NCBI GenBank assembly: GCA_947259915.1
Contig: CAMYOC010000053.1
Span: 62,001 to 126,000, forward strand
Reading direction: 5' to 3'
DNA: 64,000 nt
Origin: an uncultured Gammaproteobacteria bacterium
GTDB taxonomy: Bacteria; Pseudomonadota; Gammaproteobacteria; Steroidobacterales; XN24
Shown: positions 36,817 through 46,158 of the stretch, piece after piece
Layout: each line of letters opens with the position of its first letter
How positions within the stretch are numbered: position 1 is the first letter of the stretch
Position numbers and translations under genes: made by a program
The notes under the pieces: model-generated
What the model was told of the DNA's origin: nothing
Database searches by the model: none
The model's input: only the letters and a program-made list of their open reading frames with translations

Positions 36817-38301
36817 TCAGCCCGCGCGTTTGTCCAGTCGCCGTGCGTCGATGGCGTTCTGGTAGATCTCCAGATAGCGGGATGCGGACCGGCTCCAGCT
36901 AAAGTCATGAGCCATGGCGGCGGTTTGCAGTTCACGCCATCGCGCCGGATCCTCCCGATACACGGCAATGGCCCGCCGCGTGCCGGTCAGCAGCCCCGCG
37001 GGCCCCGGCTGGGAATAGAGGAATCCGGTGGCGGCTTTCGAGCCGGGCGCATCGATATCAACGATGGTGTCCGCCAGACCGCCCGTGCGGTGAGCGATGG
37101 GTAGCGCGCCGTAGCGCTGCGCGTACATCTGCACCAGACCGCAGGGCTCGAAGGTCGAGGGCACGATCAGGGCATCGGCGCCCGCCATCATCTGATGAGC
37201 GATCTCTTCGCTAAAGCCGCGGTAATACGCGAGGCGGCCGGGGAAGCGCCGCTCCAGTTCCTTTAGCTGGATCTCATACTCGGCGTAGCCGCTGCCCACC
37301 GCGAGAATCCGCCCACCCTCGTCGATGATGGCCGGTGCGGCGTCACGCAGCGCCCGCCAGCCTTTTTGCGGTGTCATCCGGCCGAGCATGGCCAGCAGCG
37401 GTTCTCCCTGGTTCGGGTCGAAGCCGAAACGCTCCAGCAAAGCGCGCTTGTTGGCGGCTCGGCCGTCCATGTCGACGGCGTCGTAGTGGTTCGGGATCAG
37501 CGGATCCCTGGCGGGGTCCCAGTAGACGGTGTCGATGCCATTGAGGATACCGCTGAGCTGCGCCGCCCGCAGATGCAGCAGACCCTCCATCGCGCAGCCA
37601 TACTCCGGCGTCTGAATCTCGCGAGCATAGGTGGGGCTGACGGTGGTGATCTGGTCGGCGTAATACAGACCCGCCTTCATAAAGCTGATGTGGCCAAAAA
37701 ACTCCAGCCCATTCATGTGGAAGGCCAGGGAATCGATCCCCAGCCCCTTGCGCACTTTGCGGTTGAAGTTGCCCTGGAATATCAGATTGTGGACCGTAAA
37801 CACCCCGGCAGCCGTGGCCTCGGGGTCGAACTTGAGATAAGCGTTGGCGAGCCCGGCGTGCCAGTCGTGGCCGTGGACCACATCCGCACGCCAGCCATCG
37901 GGACTCTGCGGTCCACCGAACAGAGCGGCGACCTTCGACAGCACCCCGAAACGGGTGCAATTGTCCCAGAAGTCGCGACCGTAGTGATCGCTATAAGGGT
38001 TGCCGGGTCGATCGTAAAGGTGAGGGCAATCGATCAGGTAGATCGGCACCTTGCTGTCGGGCATGTGTCCCTTCAGCAGGCGCACCCGATCTGCGGCAAT
38101 CAGCGGACGGAACCAGCGGCTGACAGGCTTGGCGCCGACTTTTTGCGCGATGCCCCGGTAAGCCGGCATCAGCAGCCGGGCATCCATGTCGAGACCGTGC
38201 AGCGCTTCGGTCAATGCCTGGGTGACATCCGCCAGACCGCCGGTTTTGATCAGCGGCTGGATCTCGGCGGTGGCCTGCAGGACTTTCAGATTGACGGGCA
38301 T
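36817..38301 (-). CDS. glgA: Glycogen synthase (ADP-glucose, GT5)
   Basis: A 494-residue enzyme that extends alpha-1,4-glucan from ADP-glucose. Motif KTGGLADV at residues 19-26 marks the ADP-glucose site, and the second Lys/Glu region STFEPCGLVQMYAQRYG and RTGGLADTIVD are typical of GT5. HGHDWHAGL and FTVHNLIFQG also match. ATG 38301 has GGGGAGG 5 nt upstream. Length is slightly above E. coli GlgA (477). It is divergent from glgC with 194 bp between starts; branching enzyme, phosphorylase and debranching enzyme are not in the window. Confidence 0.95.
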   Translation of the reverse strand: MPVNLKVLQATAEIQPLIKTGGLADVTQALTEALHGLDMDARLLMPAYRGIAQKVGAKPVSRWFRPLIAADRVRLLKGHMPDSKVPIYLIDCPHLYDRPGNPYSDHYGRDFWDNCTRFGVLSKVAALFGGPQSPDGWRADVVHGHDWHAGLANAYLKFDPEATAAGVFTVHNLIFQGNFNRKVRKGLGIDSLAFHMNGLEFFGHISFMKAGLYYADQITTVSPTYAREIQTPEYGCAMEGLLHLRAAQLSGILNGIDTVYWDPARDPLIPNHYDAVDMDGRAANKRALLERFGFDPNQGEPLLAMLGRMTPQKGWRALRDAAPAIIDEGGRILAVGSGYAEYEIQLKELERRFPGRLAYYRGFSEEIAHQMMAGADALIVPSTFEPCGLVQMYAQRYGALPIAHRTGGLADTIVDIDAPGSKAATGFLYSQPGPAGLLTGTRRAIAVYREDPARWRELQTAAMAHDFSWSRSASRYLEIYQNAIDARRLDKRAG

Positions 38302-38391
38302 CCGGACCTCCCCGGTCGCGATGGAGCGGGCCGCTGGAGCGGGAACGGTTATCCCCGGACTCTAGCACAGCGAGGTGCCATATTTTATGAG

Positions 38392-38428
38392 TTAAGCTGT
38401 CATCGAGCTTGTTCTATAGTTCTATAGT
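38392..38428 (+). promoter_or_regulatory. Probable glgC promoter with tandem GTTCTATA repeat
   Basis: TTAAGC (38392-38397), 17 bp, TATAGT (38415-38420) forms a plausible sigma-70 promoter. The -10 region is part of a direct repeat, GTTCTATA twice (38411-38426), giving a second TATAGT at 38423-38428. The repeat also contains CTATAG palindromes that could serve a regulator of both divergent genes. Confidence 0.42.
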
Positions 38429-38495
38429 TGTACCAGGGAGGTGCGCATCCGGCGTATCTCCCAACATCATGCCCGTGGCAGCGAGTCTCATCTAA

Positions 38496-39809
38496 ATGCG
38501 CATCAAGAAGCCTGGTCGATACGTCAGCAGCCTGACCCGCGAGACCCTCGCCGTGATCCTCGCCGGTGGCCGCGGCTCGCGTCTGAAACAACTCACGCTG
38601 GCAAGAGCCAAACCGGCCACGCCGTTTGGTGGCAAATACCGGATCATCGACTTCCCGCTGTCGAACTGCGTCAACTCCGGCATCCGCCGCATCGGCGTCA
38701 TGACCCAGTACAAGGCGCACGATCTGATCCTGCATCTGCAGCGCGCCTGGGGGCATTTCCGCGGTGAGTTCGGCGAGCATGTGGAGATACTGCCGGCCCA
38801 GCAGCAAATCGACGCGTCCTGGTACAAGGGCACTGCGGACGCGGTGTATCAGAACCTGGAGTACATGAGCCGCCATCAGCCTGAATATGTGCTGGTGCTG
38901 GCCGGGGACCACATCTACAAGATGGACTACGGCCTGATGATCGCGCAACACGCGGATTCCGCCGCAGACATCACGGTCGGCACGGTTGAGGTGCCGGTGG
39001 ACCGCGCGAACGAGTTCGGCGTTGTCATCATGAACAGCGATCACCGCGTGGTCAGCTTCCTCGAGAAGCCGGAGAATCCCGAGCCCATACCCGGACGTGA
39101 AGGCGTGGTGCTCGCATCCATGGGTATCTATGTGTTCAGTTTCGATTTCCTGCGCCAGTGTCTGGAGGAGGATTCGGTGGAACACGGCTCCACCCACGAT
39201 TTCGGCAAAGACATCATCCCCGGCGCCATCGACAAGCATCGGGTCATGGGTTACGTCTTCCATGACGGCGAGACCGGGGTCCAAAACTACTGGCGCGATG
39301 TGGGTAACGTGGACGCTTTTTATGAGGCCAACATGGAGCTGAACCGGTCCGAGCCGGAGCTCGATCTCTACGACGCGAACTGGCCGATCTGGACCTATCA
39401 GGAGCAATGCCCGCCGGCGAAGTTCGTGCCGGATGATGAGGGCCGTCGCGGCATGGCTATCGCCTCGATGGTGTCCGGTGGCTGCATCATCCACGGCGCC
39501 ACCATCCGCAACTCGGTGTTGTTTAGCAACGTACGGGTCAATCAATCCTCCAAGCTGGAGGGCGCGGTGGTGCTCTGCGACGCGCAGATCGGCGCCGACT
39601 GCCGGCTGCGACGGGTGGTGATCGACGAGAACTGCAGCATCCCCGATGGCACGGTGATCGGCGAGAATCACGACGATGACCGCAAGCGTTTCTATGTCAC
39701 CCGCCGTGGCATCGTGCTGGTGACGCCGGACATGCTAAAGGGGCTGTCCCCGAGCAAGAGCAAGAGCGTCAGCGTTAGCCCTTTACCGGTGGGGCGATAT
39801 GCACGTTGA
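38496..39809 (+). CDS. glgC: Glucose-1-phosphate adenylyltransferase
   Basis: A 437-residue enzyme that makes ADP-glucose from ATP and glucose-1-phosphate, the committed step of glycogen synthesis, usually controlled by fructose-1,6-bisphosphate. The nucleotide site is [12 protein letters not shown] (residues 23-34), followed by [36 protein letters not shown] and, C-terminal, the left-handed helix turns ([21 protein letters not shown]). The end is about 15 residues longer than usual because the frame runs into the convergent oxygenase gene, giving a 35 bp overlap. The start at ATG 38496 conserves the N-terminal regulatory segment. Confidence 0.95.
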   Translation: MRIKKPGRYVSSLTRETLAVILAGGRGSRLKQLTLARAKPATPFGGKYRIIDFPLSNCVNSGIRRIGVMTQYKAHDLILHLQRAWGHFRGEFGEHVEILPAQQQIDASWYKGTADAVYQNLEYMSRHQPEYVLVLAGDHIYKMDYGLMIAQHADSAADITVGTVEVPVDRANEFGVVIMNSDHRVVSFLEKPENPEPIPGREGVVLASMGIYVFSFDFLRQCLEEDSVEHGSTHDFGKDIIPGAIDKHRVMGYVFHDGETGVQNYWRDVGNVDAFYEANMELNRSEPELDLYDANWPIWTYQEQCPPAKFVPDDEGRRGMAIASMVSGGCIIHGATIRNSVLFSNVRVNQSSKLEGAVVLCDAQIGADCRLRRVVIDENCSIPDGTVIGENHDDDRKRFYVTRRGIVLVTPDMLKGLSPSKSKSVSVSPLPVGRYAR

Positions 39810-40377
39810 AGCTGATGCCGACCCGATCCTGGTCGCTGTTGTTGACCTCGACACCATGCTCTAGCCAGGACGGGAACATATACATCCGGCCGGCCTCCGG
39901 TAGCATCCGCGCCTCGTTGGCGGTGAATACCGTCTCTTCAGTGATCGCCGGCCGGAGCATCAGACTCATGATGCGTGGATCGCGGAAATAGATGCTGCCG
40001 CAGTTGGGCGGGATCTGGATGTAGTAGACCCCGCTCAGATGGCAGTTGGGATGGATGTGCACCGCGTTGGAGGCGCCGGGCGTGCTGATGTTGACCCAGG
40101 CCTCCAGCTCGAATTTCAGCTCCGGATGGAAATGCTGCGACTCGGCGACGGTGCGGGCGACGGTGAGGATGCGCTCGTTTATCGCCTGGAACTCGGCGAT
40201 GTCCTGGATGTTGTTGCGGCTCTGCCAGCCTGACTCGTTGGTCTTCTTCACCCCCGCCGGATCCTGCTCCTGCAACCAATAGGCGAGTCGGAGCATCTCT
40301 TTATTGAAGAGTTCGCGATCATCGAACAGGGTGGTCCAGACCAGCGTCGGGAACAGGGGGCGGGCGACAATCTCCAT
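39775..40377 (-). CDS. 2OG-Fe(II) oxygenase, TIGR02466/PF13759 type
   Basis: A 200-residue protein; ATG 40377 (MEIVARPLFPTLVW) is preferred over ATG 40401 because family members begin this way. The double-stranded beta-helix has H107-I-H109 in NAVHIHPNCHLSGVYY, distal H174 in FPSWLEHGV, and R185 11 residues later in [10 protein letters not shown]. These are classic signatures of the uncharacterised TIGR02466 group. Unlike its two relatives in the sulfotransferase island it is a single gene, overlapping glgC tail-to-tail. Substrate unknown. Confidence 0.88.
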   Translation of the reverse strand: MEIVARPLFPTLVWTTLFDDRELFNKEMLRLAYWLQEQDPAGVKKTNESGWQSRNNIQDIAEFQAINERILTVARTVAESQHFHPELKFELEAWVNISTPGASNAVHIHPNCHLSGVYYIQIPPNCGSIYFRDPRIMSLMLRPAITEETVFTANEARMLPEAGRMYMFPSWLEHGVEVNNSDQDRVGISFNVHIAPPVKG

Positions 40378-40675
40378 GGCCGGCGTCCGTTGTTGAGGCA
40401 TCGGGTTAACGGGAGCGCAGGGTAGCCCCGGACCGTGGACTTGTCGAGACCGGTGTGACCGGGCGACGCTCGGGTGTGAGCCCGTTTGCAGGCCTGTCCC
40501 TGCAGGCAAAGACGAGATTGCAGAACTCGATGCCGTGGCCGGGGTCTATTGTCAGCATGCTGCGTGACGCTGCATCCTTCATCCGCATCGGGGCGGATGC
40601 CGCGCCGACTGATGCGCCGCCGCGGTGAACGGCATCCGGCCAAAAATGGCCACACAACAACACGGAGTTGTCTCT

Positions 40676-42469
40676 ATGCGCCCACAGCCGTCCTTTCGCC
40701 CGATACGCGTGTCTCTGATCGTCTTGCTGGCGCTGGCCGCCTCGCCGCTAGCGGCCCAGGACAAACCGGCATGGGTGCAAGAGAGCAATCTCAACACCCA
40801 TTACGTGCTGGAACAGCAGGCCCGGCTGGGCCCGGAATTCGCCGCTCGCTCGGGTCTCGAGGGCGTCGATGAGCAGATCATCGATCTGGGCCCGGACATC
40901 GTCAAACGCACCGAGCTGATGCTCGAGCAGATCATCGCGGAGCTGCGCCGGCGGCTGGCGGGCACCGAGGACCCGAGGGTGCGGCAGGATCTCGAGATCC
41001 TGATCGGCAGTATGGATCTGCAGCTGCGTCAGAACCGACTCACCAACGAGCTGATGCTGCCCTATCTCAACGTATCGCAGCTGTTCTACTTCAGTCTCAA
41101 TGGTCTTCTCGACCCGGCGCTGCCCGCCGAACGCCAGCAGGCCGCGTTGGTGCGCTTGCGCCGGTATGCGGGGCTGGAGGAGGGCTATACGCCGCTGACC
41201 GAGCTGGCGCGGGCGCTGGTGGATGAGCGGCTTGAGGACAAGACCCTGCTCGGTCCTTACCGCGGCCAGCTGGAGCGCGACCTGGGTACCAGCCCCCAAT
41301 ACATGGCGGGCATCGGCCAGCTGTTCGCGGCGCTCGGGATCGAGGGCTACGAAGACGCGCTGACCGCGTTGACGCAGCAGGCCAGCGCCTATGACGAATG
41401 GGTCAGGACCGATCTGATGGCGCGGGCCCGCGATGACTTCCGTCAGCCGGAAGCGCTTTATGCGCTGGCCCTCGAACAATGGGGGGTCGAGGATCCGCCG
41501 CAGCGGCTGATCGACGACGCCCTCGCCGGATTTATGGAGATCCGCAACGAGATGGAAGCGCTGGCGCCGATGCTGGCGGCGGAGAAGGGCTGGGATATCG
41601 ATAACTACCGGGATTTGATCCGTGAGCTAAAGAAGGACCAGTTCGCCGCCGCCGAGATCCTGCCGCGCTATCAGGCGACCAACGCCGCGCTGGAGGAGAT
41701 CATCCGCGAGCAGCGCATCGTCAGTATCCCGTCCCGGCCGCTGGTGATCCGCATGGCCAGCGACGCGGAAACGGCCGCCGTTCCGCAGCCCCACCTGCGA
41801 CCGCCCCGGCTGGTAGGCAACACCGGGGAACCGATCGAGTTCCTGATGCCGGCCATCCAGGATCCGCCGGCGGGGGAGCCGCCGCGGGTCAACGACGACA
41901 CCTATGAAGCCATGGCCTGGACACTTTCCGCTCACGAGGCCCGGCCGGGCCACGAGCTGCAGTTCAGCGCGATGCTGGAGGGCGGGGTATCGGACGCGCG
42001 GGTGTTGTTTGCCTTTAACAGCGTCAATGTAGAGGGCTGGGCGCTTTATGCCGAAGCCGAGGTCAAGCCGTTCCTGCCGCTGGAGGGTCAGTTTATCGGT
42101 CTGCAGATGCGGCTGTGGCGCGCGGCGCGGATGTTTATCGATCCGATGCTCAACACCGGCAAAATCTCGGTGGAAGAAGCGCGACGGATCATGCTGGAGG
42201 ACGTGGTGATGACGCCGGGCTCGGTCGCCGCCGAGCTGGATCGCTACACTTTTCAGATCCCGGGTCAGGCCACTGCGTACTTCTATGGCTACCGCAAACT
42301 GATGGAGCTGCGCGGCGCGACCGAGCTGATGCTGGGCGATCGTTTTGACCGCCAGGCCTATCACGATTTCGTGCTGGCCCAGGGTCTGCTGCCGCCCGCG
42401 CTGAGGGCCAAGGCGGTGCGCGAAGAGTTTGTCCCCAGTCAGCTAGCCGCCGGGGAGGATCCGCTCTGA
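40676..42469 (+). CDS. Exported DUF885 protein (putative zinc peptidase-like)
   Basis: A 597-residue protein; ATG 40676 has GGAG 8 nt upstream and starts a signal peptide ending SPLAAQ (residue 23). The family hallmark HEARPGHELQ is at about residue 420 and NVEGWALYAEAE about 35 residues on, which together resemble a gluzincin-type metal site (HExxH variant HEARPGH). Family members are numerous in Alpha/Gammaproteobacteria and are assumed to be peptidases, with little biochemistry. The C-terminus overlaps the convergent PDZ gene by 27 bp. Confidence 0.9.
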   Translation: MRPQPSFRPIRVSLIVLLALAASPLAAQDKPAWVQESNLNTHYVLEQQARLGPEFAARSGLEGVDEQIIDLGPDIVKRTELMLEQIIAELRRRLAGTEDPRVRQDLEILIGSMDLQLRQNRLTNELMLPYLNVSQLFYFSLNGLLDPALPAERQQAALVRLRRYAGLEEGYTPLTELARALVDERLEDKTLLGPYRGQLERDLGTSPQYMAGIGQLFAALGIEGYEDALTALTQQASAYDEWVRTDLMARARDDFRQPEALYALALEQWGVEDPPQRLIDDALAGFMEIRNEMEALAPMLAAEKGWDIDNYRDLIRELKKDQFAAAEILPRYQATNAALEEIIREQRIVSIPSRPLVIRMASDAETAAVPQPHLRPPRLVGNTGEPIEFLMPAIQDPPAGEPPRVNDDTYEAMAWTLSAHEARPGHELQFSAMLEGGVSDARVLFAFNSVNVEGWALYAEAEVKPFLPLEGQFIGLQMRLWRAARMFIDPMLNTGKISVEEARRIMLEDVVMTPGSVAAELDRYTFQIPGQATAYFYGYRKLMELRGATELMLGDRFDRQAYHDFVLAQGLLPPALRAKAVREEFVPSQLAAGEDPL

Positions 42470-43300
42470 GCTCATGTTGACGCCGAGAGGGCCGCGCGGG
42501 ACATAGGTCTGGATACGCTGGCCGTCGCGCAGGATATCGACGGCCACCATCTCGCCCATATCGCCGCTGCGGGTGGCACGGCGCAGATCGCTGGCCTGGT
42601 AGACACGCTGGCCGTCGTAGCGCAGCAGCACGTCGCCGTCGCGGATACCGGCGCTGTCGGCAGCGGAACTGGCGAGCACCCGGCGTACCCCGACCTGGTT
42701 GGGTCGCCCGGTGGCGTAGAGATATCGCGCATAGGTGTCCTCGTCCATGCCCTGTTGCAGCTCCTCCAGCCGCTGTCGCAGCGCCCGCTGTTCGTCGACA
42801 AAGCGACGCGAGCGCAGCCAGCCCTCACGTTCGGCCTGGTCGCGCAGATACAACTGGGCCATCGAAATCTCGTCATGACGCTGGCGGTAATAGGCGGCCT
42901 GTTCCGGGGTGAAGCCGGCTTTGACAAAGGCCTCCTCGGTGATCTCCCCGCGACTGCCGCCGCCGGTGAGCGTGGTGGCAGCCGAAGCCGCCGGCTGGGG
43001 CGGCGTCTGACTGTCGTCGAGCAATGCCTCCAGCCGCGCTACGCGATCCTGCAGCGCTTCCACCTCGTCTTCCAGCAACAAACGCTCCTCGACCTCCCGA
43101 TCCAGCAGATCCGCCATGGCCGAGACCTCAGGATTACCGCCCGTTCTGGCCGCCGTGACCGAAATCGGTCGCGCGGTGGAGTCCGGGGAAGCGGGATCGG
43201 CCGATCCGCGACCGGGCTCACCCAGGTTGATGGCGAGCATCACGCTGGCGGTGGCGGCACCCACCAGGCCGGCGGCGATCCAGTTTGGGCTGATCGGCAT
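42443..43300 (-). CDS. Membrane-anchored PDZ-domain protein with coiled coil
   Basis: A 285-residue protein starting at ATG 43300. A single N-terminal hydrophobic segment (NWIAAGLVGAATASVMLAI) would anchor it in the inner membrane, with the rest periplasmic. A charged coiled coil follows at about residues 60-100 (LLDREVEERLLLEDEVEALQ). A helical segment with FTPEQAAYYRQRHDEI comes next. The C-terminal PDZ domain is at about 205-275 (RVLASSAADSAGIRDGDVLLRYDG, VDILRDGQRIQTYV). There is no protease domain, so it probably acts as an adaptor. The gene ends inside the DUF885 gene on the other strand. Confidence 0.85.
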   Translation of the reverse strand: MPISPNWIAAGLVGAATASVMLAINLGEPGRGSADPASPDSTARPISVTAARTGGNPEVSAMADLLDREVEERLLLEDEVEALQDRVARLEALLDDSQTPPQPAASAATTLTGGGSRGEITEEAFVKAGFTPEQAAYYRQRHDEISMAQLYLRDQAEREGWLRSRRFVDEQRALRQRLEELQQGMDEDTYARYLYATGRPNQVGVRRVLASSAADSAGIRDGDVLLRYDGQRVYQASDLRRATRSGDMGEMVAVDILRDGQRIQTYVPRGPLGVNMSSERILPGG

Positions 43301-43741
43301 GATCGTATGTATTCCTGAAAAGTCAGACTGAGACGGTCAAGCGTCTGGTGATTATTCCGACACGCGGAGCCCGGCGAAGTTCGTCGGTCGACATCTCCGG
43401 GCGGCGAATCAATCTGTTGTCCGATCGCTGGATTCTCCGTAGGGACCGAGCGCCCGGCGGCTGTCTTCGATCTGCCGTCACAGTGCCGGAGATTGCTCGG
43501 GCGCGGTCTGGAAAGCCGGCGCCAGTCCCCCTGATCATGACCGGTGGCGAGACCGCTCTGCGAACCGGACTCTTCGATAAAAATAGCACACCGGCGATGA
43601 TCCGGCGGGCGCAAGCTGATGACGGTCGATGACGTGTTTAGCGGGAGACGATGGCTCCGGGGACGGGGCGGAATCGTGTCTCCGCCCTGCCGGCGGCGCA
43701 GAACGATAACCAGAATCGAGGAACGAGACGGGTTCTGCCTC
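43301..43741. other. 441 bp gap with no recognised feature
   Basis: Both strands carry only short frames without a ribosome site or family match. Small stem possibilities such as AGACG/CGTCT (43331-43346) are too short to mean much. It contains the PDZ gene promoter on the minus strand, which I cannot place, and the 3' flank of the TolB-N/TPR gene. Confidence 0.4.
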
Positions 43742-45955
43742 CTAATCGACCCGGGATACCCGGGTCAGCGGATCGGCCTCGGCCACGCGCGCCTGTTCGC
43801 CCGCCTGTTCCCGCATCGACGCGGTGTCCTCGCGCATCCGTCTGATCAGCTCGTTGTAGCGATCGAGACCGCGTAAGGACTCGAAGGCCAGGTGATGCTC
43901 GATCAGACCGTGACGGCGCCAGCCCAGATCGTAGGTCCGCTGCAGCTGGTCCAGCGCTTCGTCGTGACGTCCCGCGAGGGCCGAAACCGCCGCCGTCATC
44001 AGCGCCGCTCGCGGCCCGCCGGCGCCCTGGCGATGGGCACTATCGAGCACGGTCTCACATTGCGCGACCACCTCGCGGGCCGCCTCGTCGCGGGCCGAGC
44101 GCTGGTAGGCGACCGCAAGAAACGTCAGGGTCTCCAGATCTTTGATCTGGCGCCGCCCCTCGTCGGTCTCCAGCGCCCGTTCGAGCAGCGCGATGCCGCG
44201 ATCATAGTCGTGCATCAGCACCCGTCCGCGGCCGGCCCAGTCGAGCATGCTGCGGCTCTTGTAGTCCATGGCCCGCGGTGACGACGCTTCGGCAGCCGCA
44301 AGCTGCGAGCTGGCATAGGCGTCCAGCGCCGAGGGCTGGCCCGCCTCGAAATAAAACGCGGCGCGGTAGGAGAACAACATCGGGTTGTCGCCTGCCACCG
44401 ACTGGGCCTCGCCCAGCCATTGCTCGGCCGTGGTCATGTCGTCCAGCCACAGTGCGCTGCGCGCCATCGCGATCAGGTTTTGCGGCTCGCTCTCGTCCAG
44501 CGCCAGGGCTCGCCGGGCCAGCGCCATGGAGTCATCGAGATGGCCGAAATCGGCGGCCCAGCCCGACATCTGCCTCAGCACCGGCGCCGACGCCGGCGCA
44601 TATTCGAGCACCCGGTTGAAAATGACCAGCCCGGCGTCATACATGCCCATGGCCATCATGCTGGCGGCGAGATTGCCATTGATCACCGGGTGCAGCGGAT
44701 CGAGGTTTCGCGCTTTCGAGAACGCCATGTTGGCATCCCGCAATCGCCCTTGATCCATCAACAACCCGCCCAGCCACATCTGTGCCATCGCGTAATCCGG
44801 GTTCAGCTCGATGGCCTTACGATAGGCTTGCTCGGCGGCGCCGGGCTGGCCGTCATGGGCCTTGAGCAGACCGAGCGACGCATAGGCCTGGGCCAGCCGG
44901 TCGTCCAGCGTCAGCGCCCGGGCGATCGCGCGCTCCGCGGCTTCTCTTGCCTGTTCGAGCGGCACGTTGGCGTAACTGACGCGCAGCAGCTGGGCATCGG
45001 CGATGCCGCTATAGGCCAGCGCGTAATCCGGATCCAGCTGCACCGCCTCCTCGAACATCCGGATCGATTCCTGCAGCGATTCCGGTGTCCGCCGGTGGAA
45101 CGCGACGCGACCTTCCAGATAGCGTTGATAGGCGCCGGCGCTTGCGGTGCCGGGTCGTGTCACCGGTGCGTCGCCGTTGCCGAGCAGTTCGATACTGAGC
45201 GCGGAGACGACTGCCCGGGCGATCTCCTCCTGCAGATCGAGGATGCCACCCAGGTCGCGGCTGTAGGTGCGCGACCACAGGTTGAAGCCGTCTGCAACGT
45301 CGATCAGCTGGATCGTGATCCGCACCCGCTCACCGTCCGTGCGCAGCGTACCCTCGACCACCGCGTCCACATTGAGCTGGCGCCCGATCTCGCGGATATC
45401 CGTGGCGCCGTCACGAAACGCGAAGGATGAGGTGCGGGCCGCGACCCGCAGACCGTCGATCCCGGTCAGCGAATTGAGCAACTCGCCGGCGATGCCGTCG
45501 CCGAGATAGCCGGTGCTGCCGTTGTCGCCAAATTCGGTAAACGGCAATACGGCCACCGAATCGATGGAGACCGCTCGTGTCTGGTTAAAGGCCGGGGCGT
45601 TGATCAACAGTCCCGCGATCAATGTCGCGAGGATGCCCATGATCAGATAGTCGAGACGCTGGCCGTGGAGCAGAGACGCGAGCCGGGCCCGGGCACCCGC
45701 AGCGGTGCCGTTGCCATTGGGCTCCAGCGCCCAGGCGATGATCAAGACCAGCGGGAAGCCGGCGATCGCCAGTACCAGGACAAAGCGCACGCCCCATTCG
45801 GGGAGGAACAGCGCGGGCATCAATACGTCGGTGATCTGGACCGCCAGCCAAGCCACCACACCGTACGCGACAGCGACTTTGTACAGCCGCTTGCGCCTCA
45901 ATTCCCGGAGAGAGTCGTTCACCCTCTCCGACGAGAAGTGCAGTCTTGCGCCCAT
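43742..45955 (-). CDS. Membrane protein with TolB-N/FlgO-like domain and TPR repeats
   Basis: A 737-residue protein. ATG 45955 (MGARLHFSSERVNDS) is preferred because upstream codons give a Pro/Arg-rich stretch unlike protein sequence. After a basic N-terminus there are three hydrophobic segments (KVAVAYGVVAWLAVQI, GVRFVLVLAIAGFPLVLII, LDYLIMGILATLIAGLLI), so it sits in the inner membrane. Residues about 130-255 match the TolB N-terminal-like fold often seen with adenylate cyclase-related regulators (VAVLPFTEFGD, GIAGELLNSLTG, VVEGTLRTDGERVRITIQL, LWSRTYSRDL). The remainder is about ten TPRs. This layout is common in gammaproteobacteria with an N-terminal winged-helix, but none is seen here. 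A role in signalling or complex assembly is inferred only. Confidence 0.85.
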   Translation of the reverse strand: MGARLHFSSERVNDSLRELRRKRLYKVAVAYGVVAWLAVQITDVLMPALFLPEWGVRFVLVLAIAGFPLVLIIAWALEPNGNGTAAGARARLASLLHGQRLDYLIMGILATLIAGLLINAPAFNQTRAVSIDSVAVLPFTEFGDNGSTGYLGDGIAGELLNSLTGIDGLRVAARTSSFAFRDGATDIREIGRQLNVDAVVEGTLRTDGERVRITIQLIDVADGFNLWSRTYSRDLGGILDLQEEIARAVVSALSIELLGNGDAPVTRPGTASAGAYQRYLEGRVAFHRRTPESLQESIRMFEEAVQLDPDYALAYSGIADAQLLRVSYANVPLEQAREAAERAIARALTLDDRLAQAYASLGLLKAHDGQPGAAEQAYRKAIELNPDYAMAQMWLGGLLMDQGRLRDANMAFSKARNLDPLHPVINGNLAASMMAMGMYDAGLVIFNRVLEYAPASAPVLRQMSGWAADFGHLDDSMALARRALALDESEPQNLIAMARSALWLDDMTTAEQWLGEAQSVAGDNPMLFSYRAAFYFEAGQPSALDAYASSQLAAAEASSPRAMDYKSRSMLDWAGRGRVLMHDYDRGIALLERALETDEGRRQIKDLETLTFLAVAYQRSARDEAAREVVAQCETVLDSAHRQGAGGPRAALMTAAVSALAGRHDEALDQLQRTYDLGWRRHGLIEHHLAFESLRGLDRYNELIRRMREDTASMREQAGEQARVAEADPLTRVSRVD

Positions 45956-46144
45956 GCTCCCCGGCCCGAAGGCCCTGCGTCCCGGTCGGGGCGTTGCCCG
46001 CCCCGTAGGTTTTGTGACCACCGGGTCGGGCCGTGGTTCACTATCGGGCTGCGATCTTGCTTTGGCAGGCGAGGCACGGGCAGGCAAAAAAATGCGCATC
46101 CGGCAAATACCGTGGCCGGCGCCTATTATCCTGAGACCGCACCC

Positions 46145-46158
46145 GGAGAGCCGATGTG
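46145..46158 (+). promoter_or_regulatory. RBS deciding a GTG start
   Basis: GGAGAG at 46145-46150 is 5 nt before GTG 46156. An ATG 2 nt earlier (46154) is out of frame with the sulfurtransferase, so GTG is the real start. Confidence 0.6.

Noticed and set aside
38411-38430. Short direct repeats as a CRISPR array
   Set aside because: Only two 8 bp units without spacers; no cas genes are present.
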